Assembly (NCBI GenBank): GCA_019119595.1
Contig: DWWS01000027.1
Location: forward strand, 1 to 64,000
DNA: 64,000 bases
Source of the DNA: Candidatus Eisenbergiella merdavium
GTDB taxonomy: Bacteria; Bacillota; Clostridia; Lachnospirales; Lachnospiraceae
Direction: 5' to 3'
A model generated the notes under the pieces. The model worked only from the letters and a program-made list of their open reading frames with translations, was not told where the DNA came from and did not search any database. Shown here piece after piece: positions 23,220-32,842 of this stretch; positions within the stretch are counted from its first letter, which is position 1, and every line of letters starts with the position of its first letter. A program made the position numbers and the translations under genes.

Positions 23220-24407
23220 TTAATCCAGATAATCCTTCAGCTTGCGGCTGCGGCTGGGATGGCGGAGCTTGCGCAGCGCCTTCGCCTCAATCTGGCGGAT
23301 ACGCTCACGGGTTACGTTGAATTCCTTGCCCACTTCCTCCAGCGTCCTGGCGCGTCCGTCGTCCAAACCGAAGCGCAGGCGCAGCACCTTCTGCTCTCTC
23401 TCGGTCAGCGTTCCGAGCACCTCGTTGAGCTGCTCCTTCAGCAGAGAAAACGCAGCAGCGTCCGCGGGAACGGGAACGTTGTCGTCCTGGATGAAATCTC
23501 CGAGATGGCTGTCCTCCTCCTCGCCGATGGGCGTTTCCAGAGAAACCGGCTCCTGGGAGATCTTGAGGATCTCGCGCACCCGCTCCACGGGCATGTTCAT
23601 TTCTTCCGCGATCTCCTCCGGGGCAGGCTCCCGTCCCAGCTCCTGCAGAAGCTGTCTGCTGACGCGGATCAGCTTATTGATGGTCTCCACCATATGAACC
23701 GGAATACGGATGGTCCTAGCCTGGTCCGCAATGGCTCTGGTGATGGCCTGACGGATCCACCAGGTAGCGTAGGTGGAAAACTTATAGCCCTTGCGGTAAT
23801 CGAATTTTTCCACTGCCTTGATCAGGCCCAGATTTCCTTCCTGGATCAGATCCAAAAACAGCATGCCGCGGCCCACGTAGCGCTTGGCGATGCTGACTAC
23901 CAGACGCAGGTTGGCCTCAGCCAGGCGCTTCTTGGCGTCCTCGTCGCCCTCCTCCATGCGCTGCGCCAGCTCGATCTCCTCCTCTGCGGACAGAAGCGGC
24001 ACCTTTCCGATCTCCTTCAGATACATGCGCACCGGATCCTCGATGCTGATGCCGTCGGGAACGGAGAGGTCGATATTTTCCATATCCACCTCATCCTCCT
24101 CGGACAGAAGAATCTCCTCATCCGGGATATCGTCCTCCTCGCCGGTGATGCGCAGCACGTCAACGCCGCTCTGCTCCAGCAGCTCCAGCAGCTTGTCAAA
24201 CTGCTCCTCATTGAGCTGCATATCTGCAAAGTAGTCGTTTACCTCCTGATATTCCAGGATATTCTTCTTTTTTCTGGCGACCGTGATCAGGCCGCGCACT
24301 CTTTCAAGAAACTTCGCCTCTGCCGCCGCCCGCTCTTCCGGGGTCATTTCAGAGACGGGAGTCGTCTTCTTTCCTTCTTCCGCTTTTTCCTGTGTCTTTT
24401 TACCCAT
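23220..24407 (-). CDS. rpoD: RNA polymerase primary sigma factor RpoD (sigma A)
   Basis: A 395-residue vegetative sigma factor. Region 1.1 is short and acidic; region 1.2 and 2.1-2.4 are textbook ([62 protein letters not shown]), region 3 follows, and region 4.2 has [26 protein letters not shown]. It recognises TTGACA/TATAAT promoters, as many in this window are. The start is uncertain: ATG 24407 has an AAGGA site 11 bases away, while ATG 24419 abuts it. The gene lies in the conserved dgt-dnaG-rpoD-trmK order, 41 bases from dnaG. Confidence 0.96.
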   Translation of the reverse strand: MGKKTQEKAEEGKKTTPVSEMTPEERAAAEAKFLERVRGLITVARKKKNILEYQEVNDYFADMQLNEEQFDKLLELLEQSGVDVLRITGEEDDIPDEEILLSEEDEVDMENIDLSVPDGISIEDPVRMYLKEIGKVPLLSAEEEIELAQRMEEGDEDAKKRLAEANLRLVVSIAKRYVGRGMLFLDLIQEGNLGLIKAVEKFDYRKGYKFSTYATWWIRQAITRAIADQARTIRIPVHMVETINKLIRVSRQLLQELGREPAPEEIAEEMNMPVERVREILKISQEPVSLETPIGEEEDSHLGDFIQDDNVPVPADAAAFSLLKEQLNEVLGTLTEREQKVLRLRFGLDDGRARTLEEVGKEFNVTRERIRQIEAKALRKLRHPSRSRKLKDYLD

Positions 24408-24448
24408 CTTTACGTCCATCCTTCCTGCGCATGTTACTATTGTTATCC

Positions 24449-26221
24449 TTAATCAAGGGAAATATGCGTTTTGCTAAGTTCTTCCAGTGCCTTTTTCCCC
24501 GCAATGACGCGGTTTAGCGCCTCCACGTCGCTGCCGAGCCGCCCGCTGTTGTATTCATAGCTGATCCGTTTGACGGCGACCAGAATATCGTGCAGGGCCT
24601 TTTCCTTTTCCTTTTTTGTCTCCGGCTCCACCAGGCTGGTGTTGAAAATGGCCGCCACCTCTCTCTGCTCCTCTTCCTCCGGAAACATGCTCACGATGGC
24701 CGCCGCGTTCAGCTCGCCCCGTGACAGATCCGAAAACAGCCTGTCCGCCACCTTCCGGTACAGCTCCTCGGTAAAATCCTCCGGCGAAAGAAACGGAGCG
24801 ATCTTCGGATAGATCTGCGGCTCCTCCACGATCCAGGTCAGAAGCAGCCGCTGGGTCTTTTTTCCGTGATCCTCCGCCGTGGCCTTCTTCTGGATCCCGG
24901 ACTTCGGCCGCTCCACCGGTCTGGCAAAGCCCGTGCTCGCAGCGGTGGATGCCACCAGCTTCCTGAGGCTTTCATAGCCGATATGGTACGTTTCCGCCAC
25001 GGCCGACAGATAGTTTTCCCGCTCCACCTCCTCCGGAAATTCGCAGAGCTTCTTCGCCACGGCCCGGTGGAATTCCGTTTTTTTCTCCGGATCGTTCAGG
25101 TCATATTCCCGCTGGAGCATGCGGATCTCAAACAGAAAGCTGTTCTCCGCGTTGTCGATCCTCTCCTGAAAAGCCTCGGCGCCCAGATTCTTGATAAATT
25201 CATCCGGATCCTTATAGGGCTCCAGATTGATGATCCGGCCGGAAAGCCCTGCCTCCTTCAGGATCCCGATGGCCCGAAGCGCCGCTCGCACGCCCGCTCC
25301 GTCGCTGTCGTAGGACAGGAGCACCTCCTTCGTATACCGCTTTAAAAGCCCGGCCTGTCCCGGCGTAAAAGCGGTTCCAAGGGAGGCAACAGCCTGATTG
25401 AAGCCCGCCTGATGCATGGCGATCACGTCCATGTAGCCCTCGCAGAGAATGATGTTCCCTTTGCGCGAGGAACGGGCGAAATTCAGCCCGTACAGGTTCC
25501 TGCTTTTGTCAAAAACGGGCGTCTCCGGTGAATTCAGGTACTTCGGCTTCCCGTCGCCCATCACCCTGCCGCCGAAGCCGATGACTCTGTGGTTGATATC
25601 CTCAATGGGAAACATCACCCGGTTCCAGAATTTATCGTACATGCCGTGCTTTTCATCCGTATGGCACAGCCCGGCTTCCCGGATCAGATCCTCGGAAAAG
25701 CCCTTGCCCTTCAGATAGCGCACCAGATCGTCCGCCGTCTTGTTCGCGTAGCCCAGGCCGAAGCGGTGGATCGTCTCGTCCGTCAGCTGACGCTGACGCA
25801 GGTAGGCAAGCCCCTGCTCTCCCTGCTTCGCCCGGAGCTGAAAATAAAAATACTTCGCCGCCTCTTTATTGATGGAAAGCAGCCTGCTCCTTCTGCTCTG
25901 CTCTTTTTTTGCCTCCTCCGATTCGTCCGCCTGCGGCAGGCTGATGCCCGCCCTGTCCGCCAGCGTCTTCACCGCCTCCGGGAAGGTGGCGTTTTCGTAT
26001 TCCATCAGAAAGGTGAAAACGTTTCCTCCGGCCCCGCATCCGAAGCAGTAATACATCTGCTTGGAACGGGAAACGGAAAAGGAGGGAGATTTTTCATTAT
26101 GAAACGGGCACAGCCCGAAATAATTGGCGCCCTTTTTCTGCAGGTGGACATAACCCGAGATCACGTCCACGATATCATTTCTCGACCTGACCTCCTCGAT
26201 CAGCTCGTCCGGATAAAACAC
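24449..26221 (-). CDS. dnaG: DNA primase
   Basis: A 590-residue bacterial primase that makes RNA primers at the replication fork. The N-terminal zinc finger is CPFH...CFGCG near residues 35-62, and the TOPRIM core holds [17 protein letters not shown] and [10 protein letters not shown]. The C-terminal part, which binds DnaB helicase, is helical. The start is set at GTG 26221 rather than GTG 26230, because GGAGGT then lies nine bases upstream and the N-terminus reads [16 protein letters not shown], matching the family. It is followed by rpoD and preceded by dgt, 37 bases away. Confidence 0.95.
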   Translation of the reverse strand: MFYPDELIEEVRSRNDIVDVISGYVHLQKKGANYFGLCPFHNEKSPSFSVSRSKQMYYCFGCGAGGNVFTFLMEYENATFPEAVKTLADRAGISLPQADESEEAKKEQSRRSRLLSINKEAAKYFYFQLRAKQGEQGLAYLRQRQLTDETIHRFGLGYANKTADDLVRYLKGKGFSEDLIREAGLCHTDEKHGMYDKFWNRVMFPIEDINHRVIGFGGRVMGDGKPKYLNSPETPVFDKSRNLYGLNFARSSRKGNIILCEGYMDVIAMHQAGFNQAVASLGTAFTPGQAGLLKRYTKEVLLSYDSDGAGVRAALRAIGILKEAGLSGRIINLEPYKDPDEFIKNLGAEAFQERIDNAENSFLFEIRMLQREYDLNDPEKKTEFHRAVAKKLCEFPEEVERENYLSAVAETYHIGYESLRKLVASTAASTGFARPVERPKSGIQKKATAEDHGKKTQRLLLTWIVEEPQIYPKIAPFLSPEDFTEELYRKVADRLFSDLSRGELNAAAIVSMFPEEEEQREVAAIFNTSLVEPETKKEKEKALHDILVAVKRISYEYNSGRLGSDVEALNRVIAGKKALEELSKTHISLD

Positions 26222-26257
26222 GCCGCTCACACCTCCTTCTTCCCTGATCCATTGGTT

Positions 26258-27268
26258 TTATTTATTGGGCCAGCATTTTGGAATATAGATCTCTTCATAT
26301 GTAGCGATGGCAAAACGGTCGGTCATCGCGCTGATATGATCGCAGACCACCCGCTCCCTTGGCTCGCCCTTCTCCATGAGCGCGATCAGCTCCGGGGATA
26401 ATTTCTCCAGATGGTGCAGATAATACTCATACAGGGTCTCTATGAGAAGCTCCGCCTTTCCCTCTTCCGCCTTCGCATACGGATTGATATAGACATTTGT
26501 GTACAAAAAAGCCCTCAGCTTTTTCATCGCCTCTCCAACCGGAGGAGACATGCAGATTTCATTTTTTCCAAAGCTGTTCGTCACGATATCATGGATAAAA
26601 TGATCCAGCCGCTCTCCCGTTGTCTTCCCTGCCACCTCCTGGATCTCCTTCGGGATGTCCTCCTCCTTCAGGATCCCGGCCCTGATGGCGTCGTCGCAGT
26701 CGTGATGGATATAGGCAATCTTGTCGGAAAGCCGGACGATCTTCCCCTCCAGCGTGGCGGGATTTCCCTTCGTCTGATGGTTGCGGATGCCGTCCCTCAC
26801 TTCAAAGGTCAGGTTCAGCCCCTGTCCGTCCTTCTCCAGCACATCAACCGTGCGCACGCTCTGCTCGCTGTGTTCGAAGCCGTAGGGGCAGACCCGGTCA
26901 AGCGCCCGTTCTCCCGCATGGCCAAAGGGCGTATGGCCCAGGTCGTGGCCCAGCGCGATGGCCTCCACCAGCTCCTCATTCAGCCTCAGCGCCTTCGCGA
27001 TGGTCCTTGCGTTCTGGGAAACCTCCAGCGTATGCGTCAGCCTCGTGCGATAATGATCTCCCTCCGGCGCCAGGAATACCTGGGTCTTATCCTTCAGCCT
27101 TCGGAATGCCTTGCAGTGCAGGATCCGGTCCCGGTCCCTCTGAAAAACCGGCCGGATATCACAGGGCTCCTCGTCCTTCAGCCGCCCCAGGGAATTTTTG
27201 CTTAAGGTCGCATAGGGACTCAGATATTTTTCTTCCCATTTTTCCAGATTTTCCCGAATCGTTGTCAT
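26258..27268 (-). CDS. dgt: deoxyguanosinetriphosphate triphosphohydrolase-like HD protein
   Basis: A 336-residue HD-domain protein. The N-terminal RDRDRILHCKAFRRLKDKTQVF, THTLEVSQ and GHDLGHTPFGHAGE contain the metal-binding His and Asp residues of the dGTPase family, which cleaves dNTPs to nucleoside and tripolyphosphate. Length is normal for the short Firmicute type (about 330-340), and the C-terminus is intact. ATG 27268 is preceded by GGAGA. It opens the cluster with dnaG and rpoD, a common Clostridia arrangement suggesting control of nucleotide pools with replication. Confidence 0.9.
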   Translation of the reverse strand: MTTIRENLEKWEEKYLSPYATLSKNSLGRLKDEEPCDIRPVFQRDRDRILHCKAFRRLKDKTQVFLAPEGDHYRTRLTHTLEVSQNARTIAKALRLNEELVEAIALGHDLGHTPFGHAGERALDRVCPYGFEHSEQSVRTVDVLEKDGQGLNLTFEVRDGIRNHQTKGNPATLEGKIVRLSDKIAYIHHDCDDAIRAGILKEEDIPKEIQEVAGKTTGERLDHFIHDIVTNSFGKNEICMSPPVGEAMKKLRAFLYTNVYINPYAKAEEGKAELLIETLYEYYLHHLEKLSPELIALMEKGEPRERVVCDHISAMTDRFAIATYEEIYIPKCWPNK

Positions 27269-27660
27269 CCGACGTTCTCCCGCCCCATGCAGCTGCCGCC
27301 TCCGGCATACCGTAGGCCTGCGTTTTTAAGTGAAAAAAGGAAAGGCGTTTCTTCCTTCCCGTTTTATTCCATCCGTTCCGGGAACCGGAGTCGTTCCTGT
27401 CTGCGGACGATCCCGTAAACAGCAGCCCGGAATCCACCGATTCCCGAAACCCTGCTATTTTATTATTCTGCGTTTTCTTTCAAAATCCTTTTTCTTTCTC
27501 GAAAGAATTTTGCAGTAACTATTCAGCCAGATCTGCGCATTTCCTGCGCAGACCGTACGAAAATGATTCAGCGGGGAGCATCCGGCCTCGCGAAGCGATT
27601 GGAATGGCGGGATGCAGTAACAGTTTAAACGAAGGCTGAACTGTCACATTTTGCAACTCG
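27269..27660. other. gene-free structured region between dgt and the DnaJ gene
   Basis: No gene is seen in these 392 bases. It holds perfect short palindromes, the best at 27532-27552 (TCTGCGCA-TTTCC-TGCGCAGA), a GCATCC/GGATGC pairing at 27578-27615 and ACAGTT/AACTGT arms at 27621-27645. A candidate dgt promoter was not found. The closely spaced hairpins could belong to an intergenic repeat family, but no second copy is in this window. Confidence 0.5.
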
Positions 27661-28698
27661 TCATGCAGCGGGATTGCGGTTCCTTCTGCCCCCGTTCTGC
27701 CCGCGCCCGCCGCAGGCCTCCTCATATTCCTTCAGCTTCTGCTTTGCCTCCCGGCTTAAGTGCGTGGGCACCTGGATCTGCACCGTCACGTACTGATCCC
27801 CATGGACGTTCGGATCGGATATGGAAACGATGCCCTTTCCCCGAAGCCGGATCCTGGAGCCGGACTGTGTCCCTTCTTTGATCCTGCAGATCACGTGCCC
27901 TGTCAGGGTGGGAACCGTCGCCTCCCCGCCGAAAACGGCTGTGGTGAAGGGGATGGAAACGGTGGTATATACGTCCAATCCCTTCCGCTCAAAGCCGGGC
28001 TTATCTCCCACCGTCACCTGAAGGAGCAGATCCCCGGCCTGCCCGCCGCCGGTTCCGGGCGCGCCCTTTCCTCTCAGGCGGATGCTCTTTCCCGACTCGA
28101 TCCCGGCGGGGATATGAACCTGCAGGGACTGCAGCCTTCCGTCCTCTCCCTGCAGACGGATCACCTTGTCGCAGCCAAAGGCCGCTTCCTCAAAGCTGAC
28201 GGATACCTCCGCCCGCAGATCGGCTCCCCTGCGGCTGCCGCTTCCGCGGAACCCACCGCCGAACAGGTCTCCGAACAGATCGTCCATATCGCCGCCTTCA
28301 AAATGAAACTCCTGATAGCCGCCATTTCCGCCAAAACCGCGGAAGTTATGGAAGCCCTGATAGCTCCCGGAATCCTGAAAGCCGTCAAAGCCATGGAAGC
28401 CCTGATAGCTCCCCGCTCCCCGGAAGCCGCCCGTGTTTCCGGCTCCGCCGGATGCATCCTGCCAGGAGCTTCCGTCAAAGGCCGCGTGGCCGAAGCGGTC
28501 GTAAAGCTTCCTCTTCTCGGGATCGCTCAGCACCTCGTAGGCCTCCGTCGCTTCCTTAAACATCTGCTCCGCATGCTGATCTCCCGCATTCGTATCGGGA
28601 TGATATTTCTTTGCCAGCTTCCTGTATGCCTTCTTGATCGCCGCAGCGTCCGCACTGCGTTCCACACCAAGTACCTCATAATAATCTCTCTTGCTCAT
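27661..28698 (-). CDS. DnaJ/CbpA-type J-domain co-chaperone
   Basis: A 345-residue co-chaperone. The J domain is residues 3-68 with the HPD tripeptide in [11 protein letters not shown]. Then comes a Gly/Phe-rich linker with repeated SYQGFH units (about 75-140) and two C-terminal beta domains ([17 protein letters not shown] to the QVPTHLS end). The Cys-rich zinc finger of true DnaJ is absent, placing it with CbpA or DnaJ-like proteins. It would stimulate DnaK ATPase and present clients. It is a single gene with a strong promoter; the GGF linker repeat is imperfectly duplicated and compositionally biased. Confidence 0.88.
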   Translation of the reverse strand: MSKRDYYEVLGVERSADAAAIKKAYRKLAKKYHPDTNAGDQHAEQMFKEATEAYEVLSDPEKRKLYDRFGHAAFDGSSWQDASGGAGNTGGFRGAGSYQGFHGFDGFQDSGSYQGFHNFRGFGGNGGYQEFHFEGGDMDDLFGDLFGGGFRGSGSRRGADLRAEVSVSFEEAAFGCDKVIRLQGEDGRLQSLQVHIPAGIESGKSIRLRGKGAPGTGGGQAGDLLLQVTVGDKPGFERKGLDVYTTVSIPFTTAVFGGEATVPTLTGHVICRIKEGTQSGSRIRLRGKGIVSISDPNVHGDQYVTVQIQVPTHLSREAKQKLKEYEEACGGRGQNGGRRNRNPAA

Positions 28699-28788
28699 TC
28701 TATCCAGCCTCCCTTCTGCGGGGCGCGTCGCTCTGCCGCATCCTGCAGATCATTTGCTGTTGTCGGTTTCTGTTTTTGTTCTATTTGT

Positions 28789-28817
28789 AATATAACAACT
28801 ATTTCATGCTGTGTCAA
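28789..28817 (-). promoter_or_regulatory. promoter of the J-domain gene
   Basis: Minus strand: TTGACA, 17-bp spacer, TATATT, a near-consensus sigma A promoter. No CIRCE repeat was seen. Confidence 0.85.
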
Positions 28818-28897
28818 GAGGGTGAGAACAGGAGATCGCTTCTATCGCCGTAAGAACACTGGCGGAAGGATTTTATCCGTCTTCTATTCCCTCCCGT

Positions 28898-28972
28898 TCA
28901 CAATTTCTCCTCACTTTTTTCACAATTACTCCCCACAATCTCAACTTTTTCATCACAAATCTCCCCTATACT
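28898..28972 (+). promoter_or_regulatory. repeated boxes and -10 element upstream of the HtrA gene
   Basis: Three related boxes TTCACAATTTCTCCTCAC (28898), TTCACAATTACTCCCCAC (28919) and ATCACAAATCTCCCC (28952) precede TATACT at 28967-28972. The first two are exactly 21 bases apart, two helical turns, and the third abuts the -10 box in place of a good -35. This looks like a regulator-dependent promoter. Confidence 0.55.
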
Positions 28973-29078
28973 GCAAAGCATAGAAACAAAAACAAGAGCC
29001 AGAGGGCCTGCGGCAGAAGCCGCCCGGCGACGATGGCCGAAGATAAAAGACAGTTTTCAGCGAAAGGAGATTTTTACA

Positions 29079-30503
29079 ATGTCAGAATATTCTTATAATA
29101 ATTACGATCAGAATCCTTACATGCAGAATCAGGATATGGGAAATGCTTACGGAAACGGCGCGCCCGCACCGCAGCAGCCGCCGAGAAAGCGGAAATCCTC
29201 CGGCAGAGCCGCGCGGACCGCGAAGAAAATCGGAGCGATCACCTTAAGCGCCGTCCTGTTCGGCGGCGTTGCGGCGGGCACCTTCCAGACGGTCAACTAT
29301 CTGACCGGGTATCAGACCTCTCAGGAACAGGCACAGACCGGGACGGGCGGACAAACGGGCGAATCCGCTTCTGCGGCAGGAAGCACGGAAAGCAGTCCGA
29401 TCCTGCAGACCACCGCATCCGCTTCATCGGGAGAGGCCAGCGTGGCGGACATCGCGGAAGCCGTCATGCCCTCCATCGTTTCCATCACCAATCGCTCCGT
29501 GCAGGAGGTACAGAATTATTTCAGCATGTTCGGCTATTACGGCAGTCAGCCCATGGAGCAGGAGACGGAAAGCGTCGGCTCCGGTATCATCATCGGACAG
29601 AATGATTCCGAGCTTCTGATCGTTACAAACAATCATGTGGTGGAGGGAGCCGATTCCCTGACCGTTTCCTTCATCGACAATCAGGCGTACGAAGCCAACC
29701 TGAAGGGAACCGATTCCGGCAATGATCTGGCCGTTATCGCGGTGCCCCTCGCTGATCTTTCCGCCGACACCATGTCCCAGATCAAGACCGCGACGCTCGG
29801 TGATTCCGATTCGCTCCGTGTTGGCGAGCAGGTAGTGGCCATCGGCAACGCGCTTGGCTACGGCCAGTCCGTTACCACAGGCATTGTGAGCGCCACCAAC
29901 CGCACCCTGACCACCGCGGCGGATAACAGCACCGACAGCTCGACTGCAGCCTATATCCAGACGGATGCTGCCATCAATCCCGGCAACTCCGGCGGGGCGC
30001 TGGTGAACATGCAGGGCGAGGTCATCGGCATCAACTCCGCCAAGCTTGCCAGCACCGAGGTTGAGGGCATGGGCTATGCCATCCCGATCACCAGGGTTTC
30101 CTCCATCATCAGCACGCTGATGAACGAAACCACCCTGACGAGAGTGGCCCAGGAGGCTCAGGGCAGTATCGGCATCACCGTGACCACGGTTCCCGCCAGC
30201 GTTACGCAGGCCTACGGCATCCCCACCGGCGTATATGTATCTGAAGTCCCTTCCGGCAGCAACGCGGAGGCGGCAGGCCTGCGCAGGGGCGACGTGATCA
30301 CCGCACTGGACGGCAGGAGCGTGACGGACGTATCCCAGCTTCAGGATCTGCTTCAGTATTACAGCGCGGGCCAGAGCGTAACGCTCACCGTACAGAGCAT
30401 TGAAAACAACGCTTATGCGGAAAAAACCATTGTGACCATGCTGACGGCCTCGGTAGGAAATGGCGCAGCGGCAGGAAACGGCGCGAAGGCCGCAGAAGGC
30501 TGA
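29079..30503 (+). CDS. HtrA/DegP-type S1C serine protease with PDZ domain
   Basis: A 474-residue envelope quality-control protease. A cytoplasmic Asn/Gln-rich tail (1-45) is followed by one membrane helix (50-70), so the catalytic part lies outside. The triad is His186 (NNHVVEG), Asp216 (GNDLAVI) and Ser304 (NPGNSGGAL). A PDZ domain occupies about 370-460 (GVYVSEVPSGSNAEAAGLRRGD). ATG 29079 is preceded by AAAGGAG. It degrades misfolded exported proteins in the family; the repeated boxes upstream suggest stress induction, perhaps by a two-component system. A strong terminator follows. Confidence 0.92.
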   Translation: MSEYSYNNYDQNPYMQNQDMGNAYGNGAPAPQQPPRKRKSSGRAARTAKKIGAITLSAVLFGGVAAGTFQTVNYLTGYQTSQEQAQTGTGGQTGESASAAGSTESSPILQTTASASSGEASVADIAEAVMPSIVSITNRSVQEVQNYFSMFGYYGSQPMEQETESVGSGIIIGQNDSELLIVTNNHVVEGADSLTVSFIDNQAYEANLKGTDSGNDLAVIAVPLADLSADTMSQIKTATLGDSDSLRVGEQVVAIGNALGYGQSVTTGIVSATNRTLTTAADNSTDSSTAAYIQTDAAINPGNSGGALVNMQGEVIGINSAKLASTEVEGMGYAIPITRVSSIISTLMNETTLTRVAQEAQGSIGITVTTVPASVTQAYGIPTGVYVSEVPSGSNAEAAGLRRGDVITALDGRSVTDVSQLQDLLQYYSAGQSVTLTVQSIENNAYAEKTIVTMLTASVGNGAAAGNGAKAAEG

Positions 30504-30525
30504 CGGAATCTGACTACAACACAAC

Positions 30526-30571
30526 AAAAACCAGACTGAAGCTCCCTATTTGTGGGGTCAGTCTGGTTTTT
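30526..30571. terminator. terminator after the HtrA gene
   Basis: AAAACCAGACTGA pairs with TCAGTCTGGTTTT with A-run and T-run on either side, so it works in both directions. Confidence 0.9.
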
Positions 30572-30896
30572 ACAATGAATTTTTCGTGACTTTTAAAGTG
30601 TCCAAATGGTACCCGAATTTCCTATAGCGATATAAAACGATACGGGCAGATATAAGAAAAACATACTGTTCGAGAGCGAAAGCACTCGTTGCTTTTGCTC
30701 TTTTGGTTACCCACGCAAGCAGGGGCAGGCGTACTTGTCAACGGCGGCGCATTTATGCGACGTTCATATTGGCTGTTGACGGGGGCGGCTGGCTCTGCTA
30801 CTTCATACAAATGCAAGGGAATAATAGAAAAATTCATATATAGGTGCTATAATATAAACATACAAAGTGGCAAATTTGAAGTTGGAGGACATTTAT
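30572..30896. other. AT-rich fossil segment without a gene
   Basis: No intact gene is seen between the terminator and the acetyltransferase. Composition drops towards AT, and the strand carries isolated coding-like fragments without a usable start. An extended -10 (TGCTATAAT, 30845-30853) near the end probably serves the next gene. The segment looks like the remains of a mobile element, but I cannot assign a family. Confidence 0.4.
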
Positions 30897-31292
30897 ATGC
30901 AGTACTCCGTATGTAAAAAATTTGACGTAGACCAAATGTGCCATCTTCGAAAAAGTGTTGGATGGAATGAGTTAAAAGCAATGATGTCAAATCCCCAAAT
31001 GGAAAATCTTTTTAGTATCATATGTACGGAAAACGGAAAAATGATAGGATTTTTGAATGTTGTAAGCAACAATGTGACTGATGCTTACATTCAGGATGTT
31101 ATGGTTGCACCTGAATTCCAGGGAAAAGGCATAGGTACAGAGCTTATGAACAGGGCGATATCAGAAATCAGGGCCAGAAGCATCTATATGATTTCTGTAA
31201 TATATGGAGAAGAAAAACTACGCTGTTTTTATGAGAAATTTGGTTTTTGCACCATGCTTTGCGGCCAGTTGGAGACCAGATTTGAACAATGA
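30897..31292 (+). CDS. GNAT family N-acetyltransferase
   Basis: A 131-residue acetyltransferase. The acetyl-CoA-binding motif A is DVMVAPEFQGKGIGTELMNRA (about 68-88), with motif B in MISVIYGEEKLRCFYEKFGF. ATG 30897 is supported by GGAGGA seven bases upstream; an ATG 30 bases earlier has no site. Codon use is AT-rich against the background, in keeping with acquisition by transfer. The substrate is unknown. It stands alone at the left end of an AT-rich island. Confidence 0.85.
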   Translation: MQYSVCKKFDVDQMCHLRKSVGWNELKAMMSNPQMENLFSIICTENGKMIGFLNVVSNNVTDAYIQDVMVAPEFQGKGIGTELMNRAISEIRARSIYMISVIYGEEKLRCFYEKFGFCTMLCGQLETRFEQ

Positions 31293-31572
31293 CATAATGC
31301 GCAAAATTCCAGTTTGATGTGGGTTTGGGATACTCCCAACAAGCCAATAACTCTCATTCTTTCGCGGACGAAAACGAGTGATTTTTACGGAAAGGGTACC
31401 CCTTTCCTATGCTTGCTACGGAACTTTTTATAAAGGAACAGAAGGGATTACCTTTTTGGGCGTGATAACATCGCCTATGCCTCTGTGTATTGCCTCATTT
31501 GTGGTGCTAAAATGGTGCCCAAGATACTGACCACGATGTGACCAAGTTGATATTGTAGTAGGAGGATGCACG
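31293..31572. other. AT-rich intergenic segment
   Basis: No gene is seen. A GTGGTGCTAAAATGGTGCC direct-repeat-like motif at about 31502-31520 resembles sequences found beside integrase genes, but no integrase is present. This may be debris of an integrated element. Confidence 0.3.
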
Positions 31573-31827
31573 ATGCCAGTCATATCAAGATTTTACGGTA
31601 TAATTATTAAAATGTATTTCAGACAGGCGGAACATAACCCACCGCATTTCCATGCAATCTACGGTGAGTATATCGGTACCATTGATATACAGACCGGAGA
31701 AATGTTAGAAGGGGATCTCCCCAAAAGAGCCTTAAAGATGGTTCAGGAGTGGACGGAACAGCACAAAGAGGCACTTTTAAATATTTGGAACACTCAGAAT
31801 TTTGCAGAGCTGCCACCGCTGGAGTAA
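31573..31827 (+). CDS. DUF4160 family protein
   Basis: An 84-residue protein with the DUF4160 pattern: MPVISRFYGIIIKMYF, the HNPPHFHAIYGEY metal-like motif and a C-terminal WNTQNF segment. GGAGGATG precedes the ATG. It is followed 31 bases on by a DUF2442 gene. The two families occur together very often and have been predicted to be a toxin-antitoxin-like pair, with DUF4160 as a candidate toxin. The biochemical activity is not established to my knowledge. AT-rich coding sequence suggests transfer. Confidence 0.85.
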   Translation: MPVISRFYGIIIKMYFRQAEHNPPHFHAIYGEYIGTIDIQTGEMLEGDLPKRALKMVQEWTEQHKEALLNIWNTQNFAELPPLE

Positions 31828-31858
31828 TCTGGCAGGCAGTGATTAAGGAGGCGGGAAA

Positions 31859-32107
31859 ATGTTTTACAAAGTGCAGAGTGTAACGCCAAAAGATGATTTT
31901 ATATTATCTGTTTTGTTTACAGACGGAGTAAAAAAAGAGTATGATATAAAGCTTCTTTTTGACAAGTGGCCGGTTTTCAGGAATTTGAAAGAGATTCCGG
32001 GTTTATATAAACAAGTCCGAGTTGATGCCGGAGGATATGGAATCAGCTGGAACGATGAAATCGATCTGGAAGGAAACGAAATCAGAGAAAATGGAAAAGA
32101 TACTTAG
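31859..32107 (+). CDS. DUF2442 family protein
   Basis: An 82-residue protein with the DUF2442 pattern (VTPKDDFILSVLFTDGVKKEYD, then GYGISWNDEIDLEGNEI). AAGGAGG lies seven bases before the ATG. As partner of the DUF4160 gene it is the probable antitoxin or regulator of the pair, a prediction from neighbourhood rather than proof. The pair ends at a terminator-like hairpin and has no promoter of its own that I could identify. Confidence 0.85.
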   Translation: MFYKVQSVTPKDDFILSVLFTDGVKKEYDIKLLFDKWPVFRNLKEIPGLYKQVRVDAGGYGISWNDEIDLEGNEIRENGKDT

Positions 32108-32199
32108 GATCCGGATTTTACAAAAGTAACACCTGCGGAAAGATCGGCAGTTTTTTCGACGCAAAAGCTGGACGGATACGTAAATCTTTGAACAGACCC

Positions 32200-32252
32200 A
32201 AAAAAGAACCCATACGTCATTTCGTTACGAAATAACACGCAGGTTCTTTTTG
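32200..32252. terminator. hairpin between the DUF2442 gene and the convergent transporter gene
   Basis: AAAAAAGAACC pairs with GGTTCTTTTT, and an inner CATTTCGTTACGAAATA palindrome fills the loop. It can terminate both converging genes. Confidence 0.7.
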
Positions 32253-32321
32253 GCAATAGCTGTTTGTCAACCATTCGGTTTGAAATCCTCTTTTCTGGCT
32301 TCTTCCAGATAAAATTTTTTC

Positions 32322-32762
32322 TCACCCCTGCGACTCCCACTTGAAAACCACGATCCCGGCGATGGCCAGCGCCATCCCGATCGCCTTTCTCCAGTCCCAG
32401 GCCGCTTTTTCCACGCCGAACATGCCGAACAGCTCGATCAGATAGGCCACAAGAAGCTGCGCCACCACGATGAGCATGACGGCCCTCGCCGGGCCCAGCA
32501 TATCCATGCTCTTAATCACCGTATAGGTGATGAACGCGCCGATTGCGCCGCCGAGGAGCATATATTTGGGCTGCACCTGAAAAACGCCCAGAAGCGAGCT
32601 TCGATCCGTCACAGCCCAGGCCGCGATGCATACCAGCAGGGCCGTAAACTGCACGAAGCAGTTGGCCGCCCAGATGCTCGACGCCTTGGTAACCTGCGTA
32701 TTGAAAACTCCCTGCACGCTCATCAGTGCGCCGGAAACGAGCGCGATGATCAGACCCCACAT
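32322..32762 (-). CDS. YdcZ/DUF606-type DMT transporter
   Basis: A 146-residue membrane protein with five hydrophobic helices and the motif SGALMSVQGVFNTQV near the N-terminus, as in the YdcZ family of the drug/metabolite transporter superfamily. The small size suggests it works as an oligomer or a pair. The substrate is unknown. It is 80 bases downstream of the solute-binding protein gene on the same strand, so it could be the last gene of the arg cluster transcript. Confidence 0.78.
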   Translation of the reverse strand: MWGLIIALVSGALMSVQGVFNTQVTKASSIWAANCFVQFTALLVCIAAWAVTDRSSLLGVFQVQPKYMLLGGAIGAFITYTVIKSMDMLGPARAVMLIVVAQLLVAYLIELFGMFGVEKAAWDWRKAIGMALAIAGIVVFKWESQG

Positions 32763-32842
32763 AAATGTACCTGCCTTTCCCGTCAGAATCCTGCTGTCAT
32801 AAGCTCATTCTGTCCGGAAGGCATGAATTTTATGCAGAAGCC

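Noticed and set aside
30622-30837. Small minus-strand frame of 71 codons in the AT-rich segment
   Set aside because: No ribosome binding site, no domain and atypical composition; treated as debris of a mobile element.
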